NCBI RefSeq assembly: GCF_000425445.1
Contig: NZ_KE384379.1
Coordinates: 186,001-250,000 of the forward strand
DNA from: Flavobacterium denitrificans DSM 15936
GTDB lineage: Bacteria; Bacteroidota; Bacteroidia; Flavobacteriales; Flavobacteriaceae
DNA length: 64,000 bases
Reading direction: 5' to 3'
Shown here: positions 54,048 to 62,997 of the stretch, one piece after another
How positions within the stretch are numbered: position 1 is the stretch's first letter
Layout of the letters: each line of letters opens with the position of its first letter
Notes under the pieces: generated by a model
The model's database searches: none
What the model was told of the DNA's origin: nothing
What the model saw: only the letters and a program-made list of their open reading frames with translations
Position numbers and translations under genes: made by a program

Positions 54048-54503
54048 AATTAAAAATTGAGAATTAAAAATTAAAAAACATTCAATCTGACCTTTAATCA
54101 TTCTCTATTTCTTTTTAAGGTTAGTATTATTTTCGCTAATATTCTGCAAATCTCATTTGCCTCAAAATGAATACTTTCAAATTCATTCGCAGAAATATAA
54201 TCTGTTGCTTTTAACAACTTCAACCAATAAATAGTTTCTCTAGCCTCTTTATATGAAATTTCAAGCTTAAATAAAAACTCTTTATCAGAACGTCCGCCAA
54301 TCGATTCTTCAATATTTGCGCCAATTGAAGTTCCAGATCTTAAGACTTGTTTACTCAAAACATATTCTTTTTTATTCTCAGTCAAATACTTGTATAGATT
54401 AACAATTCTGACCGCAAAATCAAAAGATTTATCCTGAATAATATTTTCTTTCATTTTAATAAGAACGTATAATCTTTTAATTCTTAATTTTTAATTTTTA
54501 ATT
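54048..54503. repeat. Facing 7-bp word arrays enclosing S23-like gene 2
   Basis: Left array 54048-54075: AATTAAA, AATTGAG, then AATTAAA twice. Right array 54476-54503: TTTAATT, CTTAATT, then TTTAATT twice. Each is the inverse of the other, in strict 7-bp register. The word differs from that of copy 1. Confidence 0.8.
54098..54454 (-). CDS. Four-helix-bundle S23/Avd-like protein, copy 2
   Basis: 118 residues with the family motif RSGTSIGANIEESIGGRSDKEFLFKL and ARETIYWLKLLKAT. It shares the family core with copy 1 but is clearly diverged (different N- and C-terminal parts), so the two were not produced by a recent local duplication. Same orientation as murD and mraY. Flanked by its own pair of repeat arrays. 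Confidence 0.85.
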   Translation of the reverse strand: MKENIIQDKSFDFAVRIVNLYKYLTENKKEYVLSKQVLRSGTSIGANIEESIGGRSDKEFLFKLEISYKEARETIYWLKLLKATDYISANEFESIHFEANEICRILAKIILTLKRNRE

Positions 54504-54508
54504 TTAAA

Positions 54509-55741
54509 CTATCTAAGTTTTAAAGTAACGATTGACAAAATGGCCAACATGATGGCAACAACCCAGAATCTGGTCACAATTTTACTTTCGTGATATCCTT
54601 TCTTCTGATAATGATGATGAAGAGGCGACATCAAGAAAATTCTTCGGCCCTCTCCATATCTCTTTTTAGTAAATTTGAAATAACTCACTTGTAAAACCAC
54701 TGAGAAATTCTCTACTAAAAAGATCCCACATAATAACGGAATCAATAACTCTTTACGAACAGCGATTGCTAAAACCGCGATAATTCCTCCAATTGTCAAA
54801 CTTCCTGTGTCTCCCATAAAAACTGATGCTGGATAAGAATTGTACCAAAGGAATCCTATTAACGCTCCAACAAAAGCAGATATAAACACTGTCATTTCTC
54901 CCGAATTTGGGATATACATAATGTTCAAATAATTAGAAAAAATGATATTTCCCGAAACGAATGTAAATATACCGAGCGCAAGTACCGAAACTGCAGAGGT
55001 CCCGGCAGCAAGACCGTCGATTCCGTCTGTTAGATTAGCTCCGTTAGAAACTGCTGTAATAATAAAAATCACTACCGGAATAAAAACCAACCAAGCCCAT
55101 TTTTCATATCCCTCCCCTGTCCATGCTAAGATTTCAGCATAATCAAATTCGTTGTTTTTCACGAATGGAATTGTAGTTGCTGTAGATTTTTCTTCAATTG
55201 GCGCTGGCAAAACTACCGTTGTATTTTGTGATGCTTTAAAAACATCTGTTCTACCAGTATCCGTTCTTACTGTTACAGCTGGACTAAAATACAAAACCGT
55301 ACCCACGATTATTCCCAAACCAACTTGACCAATAACTTTGAAAATTCCTTTTAGACCTTCTTTATCTTTTTTGAATATTTTGATATAATCATCAATAAAG
55401 CCAATTGCACCCATCCAAAGCGTAGTCACAATAAGCAATACGATATAAATATTATGCAAACGAGCGAACAACAAAACAGGCACAAGCGTTGCAAAAATGA
55501 TAATCAGACCTCCCATTGTTGGCGTTCCTGCTTTCTCATTTTGCCCTTGAAGACCAAGCTCACGAACCGTTTCACCTACTTGCTGATTGCGTAAAAAGTT
55601 GATAATTCGTTTTCCGTAAATTGTTGACAAAAGCAAAGAAAGCATCAATGCTAAAGCCGATCTAAAAGTGATGTACTGAAAAACTCCTGTTCCCGGAACA
55701 TCTAATGTTTTGTCAAAATATTCAAATAAGTAGTATAGCAT
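54509..55741 (-). CDS. mraY: Phospho-N-acetylmuramoyl-pentapeptide-transferase MraY
   Basis: 410 residues, about ten membrane helices. Catalytic blocks GTPTMGGLII, MGAIGFIDDYIKI, NGANLTDGIDGLAAG, FMGDTGSL and PLHHHYQKKGYHESKIVTRFW are all present. An extra loop of about 60 residues (from RTDTGRTDVFKASQN) is longer than in E. coli. It makes lipid I. Confidence 0.95.
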   Translation of the reverse strand: MLYYLFEYFDKTLDVPGTGVFQYITFRSALALMLSLLLSTIYGKRIINFLRNQQVGETVRELGLQGQNEKAGTPTMGGLIIIFATLVPVLLFARLHNIYIVLLIVTTLWMGAIGFIDDYIKIFKKDKEGLKGIFKVIGQVGLGIIVGTVLYFSPAVTVRTDTGRTDVFKASQNTTVVLPAPIEEKSTATTIPFVKNNEFDYAEILAWTGEGYEKWAWLVFIPVVIFIITAVSNGANLTDGIDGLAAGTSAVSVLALGIFTFVSGNIIFSNYLNIMYIPNSGEMTVFISAFVGALIGFLWYNSYPASVFMGDTGSLTIGGIIAVLAIAVRKELLIPLLCGIFLVENFSVVLQVSYFKFTKKRYGEGRRIFLMSPLHHHYQKKGYHESKIVTRFWVVAIMLAILSIVTLKLR

Positions 55742-55755
55742 ATTTTTCTATTTTA

Positions 55756-55832
55756 AAATTCCAATTTTGAATTAAATTCCATTTTTTAAATCCCAAATTC
55801 CAATCTTAAACTGGATTTTGATTTTGGAATTT
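55756..55832. repeat. Element with continuous 7-bp register between mraY and murE
   Basis: Words at 7-bp steps from 55756: AAATTCC, AATTTTG, then later TTCCAAT, and on the far side TGGATTT, TGATTTT, GGAATTT. The start and end are inverted (AAATTCC / GGAATTT). No gene inside. Confidence 0.65.
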
Positions 55833-55839
55833 CTATTTA

Positions 55840-57303
55840 TTATTTTCCTAGTTGTTCTAAAATTTCTTTTACAGTTTCCATATCATCAAAATGATGACGA
55901 ACACCATTTATCTCTTGATATGTCTCGTGTCCTTTTCCTGCAATAAGAATAATATCATTTGGCTGAGCCAATTGACAAGCAGTTTTTATTGCTTGCTTTC
56001 TGTCCGTAATTCTTAGAATCTTTTTGTAATTCTGCCCTTCAACTCCTGCTTCCATTTCATCTAAAATCACTTCAGGATTTTCGTTTCTAGGATTATCAGA
56101 AGTCAAAATTGCCTTATCGCTCAATTCCGAAGCGCTTTTTGCCATTACTGGTCTTTTCGTTTTATCTCTATTTCCGCCACAACCAACAACAGTAATCAAC
56201 TGTTCATTTTTTGTACGGATGTCGTTTATAGTTTTCAAAACATTTTCCAACGCATCCGGCGTGTGTGCATAGTCAACTACAGCAGTTATCTTTTCATTTG
56301 AAACGATATATTGAAAACGACCCGAAACACTTTCTAAATCAGACAGTAATCGTAACGCTTCTAGACTATCAATTCCTAATTCTACAGCCGTTCCATAAAT
56401 TGCTAAAACATTGTATGCGTTGAAAGTACCAATTAGTTTCACCCAAACTTCATTATCATTAATTTTCAATAACAAACCTGACAATTGACTTTCTAAAATC
56501 TGTGCTCTGTAATCTGCATAGGATTTTAAAGCATAAGTCAGTTTTTTTGCCACCGTATTTTGCAACATTACTGTTCCATTTTTATCATCAATGTTTGATA
56601 AAACAAAAGCTGATTTTGGAAGCGAATCAAAAAATGACTTTTTCACATCTCTATACTCTGCAAAAGTTGGATGATAATCCAAATGATCATGCGAAAGATT
56701 CGTGAAAATTCCTCCTACAAAATGCAAAGCTTCGGTACGTTTTTGATGAATTCCGTGCGAACTCACTTCCATGAAACAATGCGTTACTCCAGCTTCAATC
56801 ATTTCATTTAAATAATGATTAATTGTAATTGAATCTGGCGTTGTATGTGTTGCTGGATATTCTGTTTCGTCAACCATAATTTTTACAGTTGACAATAATC
56901 CAACTTTATGCCCTGCTTTTTTAAACATCTGAAACAACAATGATGCAATTGTCGTTTTTCCGTTTGTACCCGTTACGCCAACCAATTTTAATTTCGCAGA
57001 TGGATCTCCAAAATAATTAGCTGCCATAAAAGCTAAAGCCTTATTGGTATCTTTTACCTGAATATAAGCAACTCCATTTTCTATATTTTGAGGAAGCGTA
57101 TCGCAGATAATTGCTGTCGCTCCAAGCTGAATTGCTTTTTCGATATAATCGTGTCCATCAGAAAGCGAACCGCGAATGGCAACAAAAATATCATTTGCTT
57201 CTACTTTGCGAGAATCAAATTCAATTTTTTGAATACCAATTTCTGTCGAACCTTTTACTGATTCGATAGCTACTTTATATAATATGTCTTTCAGTATTTT
57301 CAC
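55840..57303 (-). CDS. murE: UDP-N-acetylmuramoyl-tripeptide synthetase MurE (meso-diaminopimelate type)
   Basis: 487 residues. ATP P-loop GTNGKTTIASLL, the sugar-binding block THTTPDSI, and the DNPR motif (SDNPRNENPEVI) that selects meso-diaminopimelate over lysine. Its start overlaps the ftsI stop by 4 bp. It adds the third amino acid of the stem peptide. Confidence 0.95.
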   Translation of the reverse strand: MKILKDILYKVAIESVKGSTEIGIQKIEFDSRKVEANDIFVAIRGSLSDGHDYIEKAIQLGATAIICDTLPQNIENGVAYIQVKDTNKALAFMAANYFGDPSAKLKLVGVTGTNGKTTIASLLFQMFKKAGHKVGLLSTVKIMVDETEYPATHTTPDSITINHYLNEMIEAGVTHCFMEVSSHGIHQKRTEALHFVGGIFTNLSHDHLDYHPTFAEYRDVKKSFFDSLPKSAFVLSNIDDKNGTVMLQNTVAKKLTYALKSYADYRAQILESQLSGLLLKINDNEVWVKLIGTFNAYNVLAIYGTAVELGIDSLEALRLLSDLESVSGRFQYIVSNEKITAVVDYAHTPDALENVLKTINDIRTKNEQLITVVGCGGNRDKTKRPVMAKSASELSDKAILTSDNPRNENPEVILDEMEAGVEGQNYKKILRITDRKQAIKTACQLAQPNDIILIAGKGHETYQEINGVRHHFDDMETVKEILEQLGK

Positions 57304-59306
57304 GATAATTCTAATACTATAATTGCGTTTTTATTAATATTTTGACCCGCTTGAATCGATTGATTCTTCACTTTTCCTACTCCATTTACTTTTACTTTCA
57401 TACCTAAATTTTCAAGCAAAGCAATTGCGTCCATCCCTGGCATTCCTTTTAAATTCGGAATTACATTTGTTTTTGTATTGGATTGTGTATCAAACTTCGC
57501 ATAACTGATTTCCTGTTTTGCAATTTTAGAATCCAGCTGTTTTATTTTATTTGTTGAAGGCGCATCAGTAAATATTTTTTGGGCAATTCTTTTAAAAACT
57601 GGCCCGGCAACGTCTGCTCCGTAATAATTATTTTTTGATGTATTTGGCTTATGAACTACCACAATACAAGAATATTTAGGATGATCAGCCGGAAAATACC
57701 CTACGAAAGACGATGCATAATACATTCCTTCTCTTCCTGCTTTATTATAATTAACCATGGCCGTTCCCGTTTTTCCTGCCATCGGAAACTCTTTCGAATA
57801 CAGTTTAGAAGCTGTTCCTTTTTTTACCACGTTTCCTAAAACTGCTCTTACTTTTTTAAGCGTTTCATCTGAACAAATCTTTGGATTAATTACCTCTGTA
57901 TCGAATTTTTTAATCGTTTTATTCCATTCTTTAATTTCCGAAACAAATTGCGGCTTTACCATTACACCATTATTTGCTACCGAATTATAAAAGGCCAAAG
58001 TCTGCATTGGCGTTACTGAAACCGAATAACCAAAAGCCATCCACGGAAGTGAAATTCCAGACCAAATTTTATCTCCAGGATGAGGAATAATTGGTCTTCC
58101 TTCTCCTTTAAAATGCAATCCTAAAGGTTTATCTAAACCAAAACTCTTGATATGATTTACAAATTTTGATGGATTACTTTTATAATTATCGTAAACTGCC
58201 TGAACCATTACTGTATTAGACGAAAGCTCAAATCCGCGCGCTAATGAAATTTTCCCATAACCTCCATGATGAGAATCACGTACAGATCTTCCGTAATATT
58301 TAACAACACCGTTGTGACTGTCATAAACCGTACTAGTATCAGCTACTTTATCTTCTAATATCGCCATTAAATCAACCAGCTTAAAAGTCGATCCTGGCTC
58401 GTGAGATTCTGCTACTGCATAATTTACAGTTTCTGTATATGATCCATCTTCACTTCTACCTAAATTCGAAATCGCTTTTATATAACCCGTTTCTGTTTCC
58501 ATTACAACAACACAACCGTGATCAGCTTCGTAATCCTGAAGTTGCTTCAATAAAGCGTGATGTGCAATATCCTGAATAAATACATCGATAGTCGAAATCA
58601 CATCGTAACCATCAATTGGATCTACTTCATTTACGTCGCGAATTGGTTTCCACTGCCCTTTTGCTATTTTTTGTTTTAAGATTTTACCATCTTTCCCATT
58701 AAGATAACTTTTAAAAGCCCATTCAATTCCTTTTCCAACTTCGATTCCTGTCGCCGGATCTATTCGATCGTAACCAATCGTTCTTTCTGCAATTTTTCCA
58801 ATTGGGTGTTTTCTAACCGTTTCTTGCTCAATTATAATCCCACCTTTAAAAGCTCCCAACTTAAACAATGGAAAGCCTTTAATTTTTACATATTCAGTAT
58901 AACTTAAATTTCGGGCAATCAAATAGTAACGATTTTTATTGGCTCTCGCTTTTCTTAATTCCTGTTCGTAATAACCTGCCGGTCTATCTAAAACGGTAGC
59001 CAATGAATCTGACAATTGTCTTACGTATTTTTCAAAAGTTTCTGTTTTTGGTGCTTTTGCATCAAAACGAATTTCATAATTCGGAATTGATGTTGCCAAT
59101 AAACTACCGTCAGCCGAATAAATATTCCCCTTATTTGCCGGAATTACAAAATTTCGAACCGTACGCTGTTTTGCCAGTTTTCTGTAATGATCACCTTCAA
59201 CCCATTGAATATTGGTTAATTTAACAACAATAGCAATTGCCATCAAAAAGATGAAAACTGCTACGAGGTAAATTCTGTAGGATATATGTTTATCGTCTAC
59301 TGCCAT
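57300..59306 (-). CDS. ftsI: Septal peptidoglycan transpeptidase FtsI (PBP3) with PASTA domain
   Basis: 668 residues. One N-terminal membrane helix (IYLVAVFIFLMAIAIVVKLT), then a dimerisation domain, and a transpeptidase domain with active-site SxxK (HEPGSTFKL), SxN (ELSSNTVM) and KTG (MAGKTGTAMVN). The final 60 residues form a PASTA domain (IPNLKGMPGMDAIALLENLG). It crosslinks septal peptidoglycan. It overlaps ftsL by 10 bp and murE by 4 bp. Confidence 0.95.
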   Translation of the reverse strand: MAVDDKHISYRIYLVAVFIFLMAIAIVVKLTNIQWVEGDHYRKLAKQRTVRNFVIPANKGNIYSADGSLLATSIPNYEIRFDAKAPKTETFEKYVRQLSDSLATVLDRPAGYYEQELRKARANKNRYYLIARNLSYTEYVKIKGFPLFKLGAFKGGIIIEQETVRKHPIGKIAERTIGYDRIDPATGIEVGKGIEWAFKSYLNGKDGKILKQKIAKGQWKPIRDVNEVDPIDGYDVISTIDVFIQDIAHHALLKQLQDYEADHGCVVVMETETGYIKAISNLGRSEDGSYTETVNYAVAESHEPGSTFKLVDLMAILEDKVADTSTVYDSHNGVVKYYGRSVRDSHHGGYGKISLARGFELSSNTVMVQAVYDNYKSNPSKFVNHIKSFGLDKPLGLHFKGEGRPIIPHPGDKIWSGISLPWMAFGYSVSVTPMQTLAFYNSVANNGVMVKPQFVSEIKEWNKTIKKFDTEVINPKICSDETLKKVRAVLGNVVKKGTASKLYSKEFPMAGKTGTAMVNYNKAGREGMYYASSFVGYFPADHPKYSCIVVVHKPNTSKNNYYGADVAGPVFKRIAQKIFTDAPSTNKIKQLDSKIAKQEISYAKFDTQSNTKTNVIPNLKGMPGMDAIALLENLGMKVKVNGVGKVKNQSIQAGQNINKNAIIVLELS

Positions 59307-59644
59307 ATTCTTTTAAAGAAACTTTTTTCTTCTACTTTTTTAACTTCTATTTTTATTGGAGGAACTGTCGATGGAAAAATTTGCTTCTCCAGCATTTTAT
59401 CCGATATCGTAGATTCCATTTTTAACTTCATCAGTTCTGAACGTCGATCTACAAATTCTGATCTCAATTCCTTTACTTCATTATTTAATTTGGCAATTTC
59501 AAAAACCTTTTGCTCATATCTTTGAGTATTTGCAATCATCAAAATTGCCAGCAGAATGATAAAAACGATGAATCTCCAGTTTTTTACTGCATCATCATTT
59601 ATCAGAAATCTTGCTTTTAATATCCCAAATACACCACTTTTCAT
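59297..59644 (-). CDS. ftsL: FtsL-like division protein
   Basis: 115 residues. A short cytoplasmic N-terminus, one membrane helix (WRFIVFIILLAILMIANTQ), then a coiled coil (YEQKVFEIAKLNNEVKELRSEFVDRRSELMKLKME). The size, topology and place between rsmH and ftsI fit FtsL. Sequence conservation is low, as usual for this family. Confidence 0.85.
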   Translation of the reverse strand: MKSGVFGILKARFLINDDAVKNWRFIVFIILLAILMIANTQRYEQKVFEIAKLNNEVKELRSEFVDRRSELMKLKMESTISDKMLEKQIFPSTVPPIKIEVKKVEEKSFFKRIWQ

Positions 59645-59660
59645 TTTCTACCTATATATA

Positions 59661-60569
59661 TTATATCTTTTCAGCAATTCTCAATTTTGCGCTTCGTGCT
59701 CTATTGTTGATTTTGATTTCTTCTGCATCAGGAACAATCAGTTTTCCGATTGTTTTAAAAGGAACTGAGAAATTCCCATAAAAATCACGTTCAGGCTCTC
59801 CTTCAAACATTCCGTTTTTTATAAATCTTTTCACCAAACGATCTTCTAAAGAATGATATGAGATTACTGAAAATCTTCCGCCTGGTTTTAAAATCTCCAA
59901 AGATTGCTCAATAAACTCTTTTAGAACATCCATTTCCTGATTCACCTCAATTCTGATTGCTTGATAAATCTGAGCCAAAACTTTGTTTCGAACTTTCTCA
60001 GGCAAATATTTTTTTAAAATATCTTTCAGCTCGTCTGTAGTTTTAATTGGATAATCTCTTCTCGCTTCAACGATTGTTCTAGCTAGAGCGGGTGCGTTTT
60101 TCAACTCCCCATAATCAAAAAAAACACGACGTAAATCCTGTTCTTCATATTCGTTAACCACCCGATAAGCACTCAAATCATTTTTTTGACTCATCCGCAT
60201 ATCAAGGTCGGCATCAAATCTTGTTGAAAAACCTCTTTCAGGAACATCAAACTGATGTGATGAAACCCCTAAATCTGCCAAGATTCCATCAACCCCTCTT
60301 ACACCATGAAAACGCAAGAACCTTTTAATATATCTGAAATTCTCATTAATTAAAGTAAACCTTTCATCTGGCAACGCATTTGCGAGTGCATCTTCGTCCT
60401 GATCAAAAGCAAACAATTTTCCATTTGGCCCTAAACGTCTCAAAATTTCTTTTGAATGTCCGCCTCCACCAAAAGTCACATCTACATAAACGCCATCAGG
60501 TTTAATATTTAAACCATCAACTGTTGAATGAAGCAAAACCGGATTATGATATTCCATTGTCGTCGTCAT
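59661..60569 (-). CDS. rsmH: 16S rRNA m4C1402 methyltransferase RsmH
   Basis: 302 residues from the first ATG; the alternative ATG at 60557 (MEYHNPVLL) would be typical of the family. SAM-binding VDVTFGGGGHSKEIL, GILADLGVSSHQFD and the C-terminal ISYHSLEDRLVKRF are clear. It overlaps mraZ by up to 26 bp. It methylates C1402 of 16S rRNA in the P site. Confidence 0.95.
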   Translation of the reverse strand: MTTTMEYHNPVLLHSTVDGLNIKPDGVYVDVTFGGGGHSKEILRRLGPNGKLFAFDQDEDALANALPDERFTLINENFRYIKRFLRFHGVRGVDGILADLGVSSHQFDVPERGFSTRFDADLDMRMSQKNDLSAYRVVNEYEEQDLRRVFFDYGELKNAPALARTIVEARRDYPIKTTDELKDILKKYLPEKVRNKVLAQIYQAIRIEVNQEMDVLKEFIEQSLEILKPGGRFSVISYHSLEDRLVKRFIKNGMFEGEPERDFYGNFSVPFKTIGKLIVPDAEEIKINNRARSAKLRIAEKI

Positions 60570-61017
60570 TAATATTTCCCATTACCTCCTCGGCTAAATC
60601 AGCAAAATCCATATCTTCGCCGCTTATTGATTTTTCGTATAAATCTTTATCCCAAATTTCCACAATATTAACCGCAGAAGAAAAAACAACATCTTTAGAA
60701 ATACTAGAAAAAGCAACCAAATCTTTCGGCACCAGCAATCTTCCTAATGCATCAATCTCGACCATTTTAACCCCAGCAGTAAATCTTCGAATGAAATCAT
60801 TGTTTTTTTTCACAAAGCGATTAAGCTTGTTGATTTTTTGCATCATCAAATTCCACTCTTCCATTGGATATAATTCTAAACACGGCTGAAAAACGGAGCG
60901 TTTCAAAACGAAACCGTCTTGAAGCGATGAAGCCAATTGCTTTTTCAAAGGCGCAGGCATCATCAGCCTTCCTTTAGCATCAACTTTACACTCATATGTT
61001 CCAACAATTGTGTTCAA
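60544..61017 (-). CDS. mraZ: Transcriptional regulator MraZ, TTG start
   Basis: 157 residues from a TTG at 61017. No ATG occurs at the N-terminus; starting here gives the family-typical NTIVGTYECKVDAKGRLMMPAPLK. A TTG at 61026 is possible but only about 18 bp from the -7 box. Two AbrB-like swapped-hairpin halves are seen, the second in VKMVEIDALGRLLVPKDLVAF. MraZ binds repeats before its own operon and regulates it. Candidate sites are present at 61062-61119. Confidence 0.9.
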   Translation of the reverse strand: MNTIVGTYECKVDAKGRLMMPAPLKKQLASSLQDGFVLKRSVFQPCLELYPMEEWNLMMQKINKLNRFVKKNNDFIRRFTAGVKMVEIDALGRLLVPKDLVAFSSISKDVVFSSAVNIVEIWDKDLYEKSISGEDMDFADLAEEVMGNINDDDNGIS

Positions 61018-61043
61018 AAAAATCAATTAAGATAGTTATAGGA

Positions 61044-61051
61044 CAAAAATA
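61044..61051 (-). promoter_or_regulatory. Candidate -7 box of the dcw cluster
   Basis: On the minus strand TATTTTTG, fitting TAnnTTTG, 26 bp before the TTG start at 61017. A TTG at 25-bp spacing lies within the box array. Confidence 0.5.
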
Positions 61052-61061
61052 TAAAAAATAT

Positions 61062-61119
61062 TACCACATTTTACCACAATATACCACTTTGTTAATAAGT
61101 TTAACCACTTTTCTACCAC
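61062..61119 (-). promoter_or_regulatory. Probable MraZ-binding box array
   Basis: On the minus strand GTGGTA occurs three times at exact 10-bp spacing (61062, 61072, 61082 on the plus coordinate), then GTGGTT at 61103 and GTGGTA at 61114. Known MraZ sites are direct repeats with TGGG- or AAAGTG-type cores at about 10-bp spacing. The array covers the -33 region of the dcw promoter. The rest of the gap to 61395 is AT-rich and holds the next promoter. Confidence 0.65.
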
Positions 61120-61360
61120 CTTCATTAAGCTATAGACAATCAATACTTTAACTTATTATTAGCGTTTTCTTAATAACACTAATCATTCAAAAAAAATAAG
61201 CACTAATTTTCTTAAAAAAATGCTTTTAATGCTGATTTCTTAACATTTGGCTTTTTTCACAAAAACCACCCTAAAACCTGATTTTAAGCCATTTAGAAAT
61301 TCTACAGAAATTATCTAGTTAAAAATCATCAGCAAAAATTCATTTTTATTTATTTAACCC

Positions 61361-61368
61361 TATATTTG
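61361..61368 (+). promoter_or_regulatory. Candidate -7 box of the alpha/beta hydrolase gene
   Basis: TATATTTG, 27 bp before the ATG at 61396. No -33 TTG at the usual spacing. Confidence 0.45.
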
Positions 61369-61395
61369 TCCAAATTGAAATTGGCATTAGATTAA

Positions 61396-62160
61396 ATGGA
61401 CAAACACTACAAAAAAGAAGGCAAATACAGCTATTTTGAAGCTGGAGAAGGAACTCCTATCGTAATTTTACATGGGTTAATGGGAGGCCTTAGTAATTTT
61501 GATGGTGTAGCGCAATATTTCCCATCGAAAGGATACAAAGTGGTAATCCCGGATTTGCCAATCTACACGCAGAGCATTTTAAAAACAAACGTGAAAAGTT
61601 TTGCCAAATACGTAAAAGACTTTATCGCTTTTAAAGGCTTTGACAAAGTTATTTTACTAGGAAATTCATTGGGAGGGCATATCGCATTGTACCACACAAA
61701 ACTTTACCCTGAGAAAGTTGCCGGACTTGTAATCACTGGCAGTTCTGGGCTTTACGAAAGCGCAATGGGTGACAGTTACCCAAGAAGAGGCGATTATGAA
61801 TATATCAAAAAGAAAGCTGAAGATGTGTTTTATGATCCTGCAATTGCAACTCCAGAACTTATTGATGAAGTATATGCAACCGCTAATGACCGAATCAAAT
61901 TAATCAAGACTTTAACGATTGCCAAGAGCGCAATTCGTCATAATATGGCTAAAGATTTACCTAAAATGAATGTGGAAACCTGCATCATTTGGGGTAAAAA
62001 TGATTCTGTAACACCGCCAAATGTTGCCGAAGAATTTGACAAATTATTGCCTAATTCAACTTTGTATTGGATTGACAAATGTGGACACGCCGCTATGATG
62101 GAACATCCTGATGAATTCAACGAGATTCTTGAAAAATGGCTTACTGAGCAGAAATTATAG
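61396..62160 (+). CDS. Alpha/beta hydrolase next to engB
   Basis: 254 residues. HGLMGGLSNF gives the oxyanion loop, GNSLGGHIAL the nucleophile elbow, IIWGKNDSVTP the acid, and KCGHAAMMEHP the catalytic His: all are in place. No signal peptide. Substrate unknown. It is followed after 43 bp by engB on the same strand; this pairing is one I recognise from flavobacteria. Confidence 0.85.
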   Translation: MDKHYKKEGKYSYFEAGEGTPIVILHGLMGGLSNFDGVAQYFPSKGYKVVIPDLPIYTQSILKTNVKSFAKYVKDFIAFKGFDKVILLGNSLGGHIALYHTKLYPEKVAGLVITGSSGLYESAMGDSYPRRGDYEYIKKKAEDVFYDPAIATPELIDEVYATANDRIKLIKTLTIAKSAIRHNMAKDLPKMNVETCIIWGKNDSVTPPNVAEEFDKLLPNSTLYWIDKCGHAAMMEHPDEFNEILEKWLTEQKL

Positions 62161-62203
62161 TATTTAACTTTCGCTTTTAAGAAGGTTTTAAAAACAAAAA
62201 AAT

Positions 62204-62824
62204 ATGAAAATCACTTCTGCCGAATTCATTGTAAGCAATTCTGACGCTTCAAAATGTCCGGCTGAATTTTTACCGGAATATGCTTTTATTGGCCGATCAA
62301 ATGTAGGGAAATCCTCTTTGATCAACATGCTTACCAATCATAAAAATTTAGCAAAAACATCAGGAAAACCTGGAAAAACACAATTAATTAATCACTTTAA
62401 AATCAACAACAATTGGTTTTTGGTCGATTTGCCAGGTTATGGATATGCCAAGGTTTCTAAAAAAACAAAATCTGTTTTTCAACAGTTCATTACAGATTAT
62501 TTCGAAAACAGAGAACAGCTTGTATGCGCTTTTGTATTAATCGATATTCGCCACGAGGCGCAAAATATTGATATTGAATTTATGTCGTATATGGGAGAAA
62601 GCGAAATTCCGTTTTGCATTATTTTCACCAAAGCAGATAAAATCAGCAAAACAAAAGTCGACTCGCATATAGCAACTTATAAAAAACAAATGTATGCAAA
62701 CAATTGGGCCGAAATGCCTCATTATTTTGTAACCTCATCTACAGAGTCAATTGGAAAAGAAGAACTTTTATCGTACATAGACGAAGTGAACCAGGGAATT
62801 TTCAAAAACAACTCGGGGTTTTAA
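62204..62824 (+). CDS. engB: Ribosome biogenesis GTPase EngB (YsxC/YihA)
   Basis: 206 residues. G1 is GRSNVGKSSL, G3 DLPGYGYA, G4 TKAD. The start KITSAEFIVSNSDASKCP is typical. It acts in large ribosomal subunit assembly. A strong bidirectional terminator at 62907 follows. Confidence 0.95.
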   Translation: MKITSAEFIVSNSDASKCPAEFLPEYAFIGRSNVGKSSLINMLTNHKNLAKTSGKPGKTQLINHFKINNNWFLVDLPGYGYAKVSKKTKSVFQQFITDYFENREQLVCAFVLIDIRHEAQNIDIEFMSYMGESEIPFCIIFTKADKISKTKVDSHIATYKKQMYANNWAEMPHYFVTSSTESIGKEELLSYIDEVNQGIFKNNSGF

Positions 62825-62906
62825 AATATCAAACTCCATTTTTTTGAAATTGCTTTGCCTGTTCACTTTTACTCGGATCCAAATTTCAAACCTTAAAATA
62901 GACAAT

Positions 62907-62952
62907 AAAAAAATCCCTAATTCCAGTTCAAAATGGAATTAGGGATTTTTTT
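62907..62952. terminator. Bidirectional terminator after engB
   Basis: An 18-bp stem AAAAAATCCCTAATTCCA with its exact inverse; A and T tracts at both ends. Confidence 0.9.
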
Positions 62953-62997
62953 ATTGGGTTTTCTTTCTCTATTTTTGAATGAATTAACTGACTCTTT

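Noticed and set aside
54048..54503. Insertion sequence around the S23 gene
   Set aside because: No transposase reading frame and no target-site duplication that I can recognise; the arms are word arrays, not standard terminal repeats.
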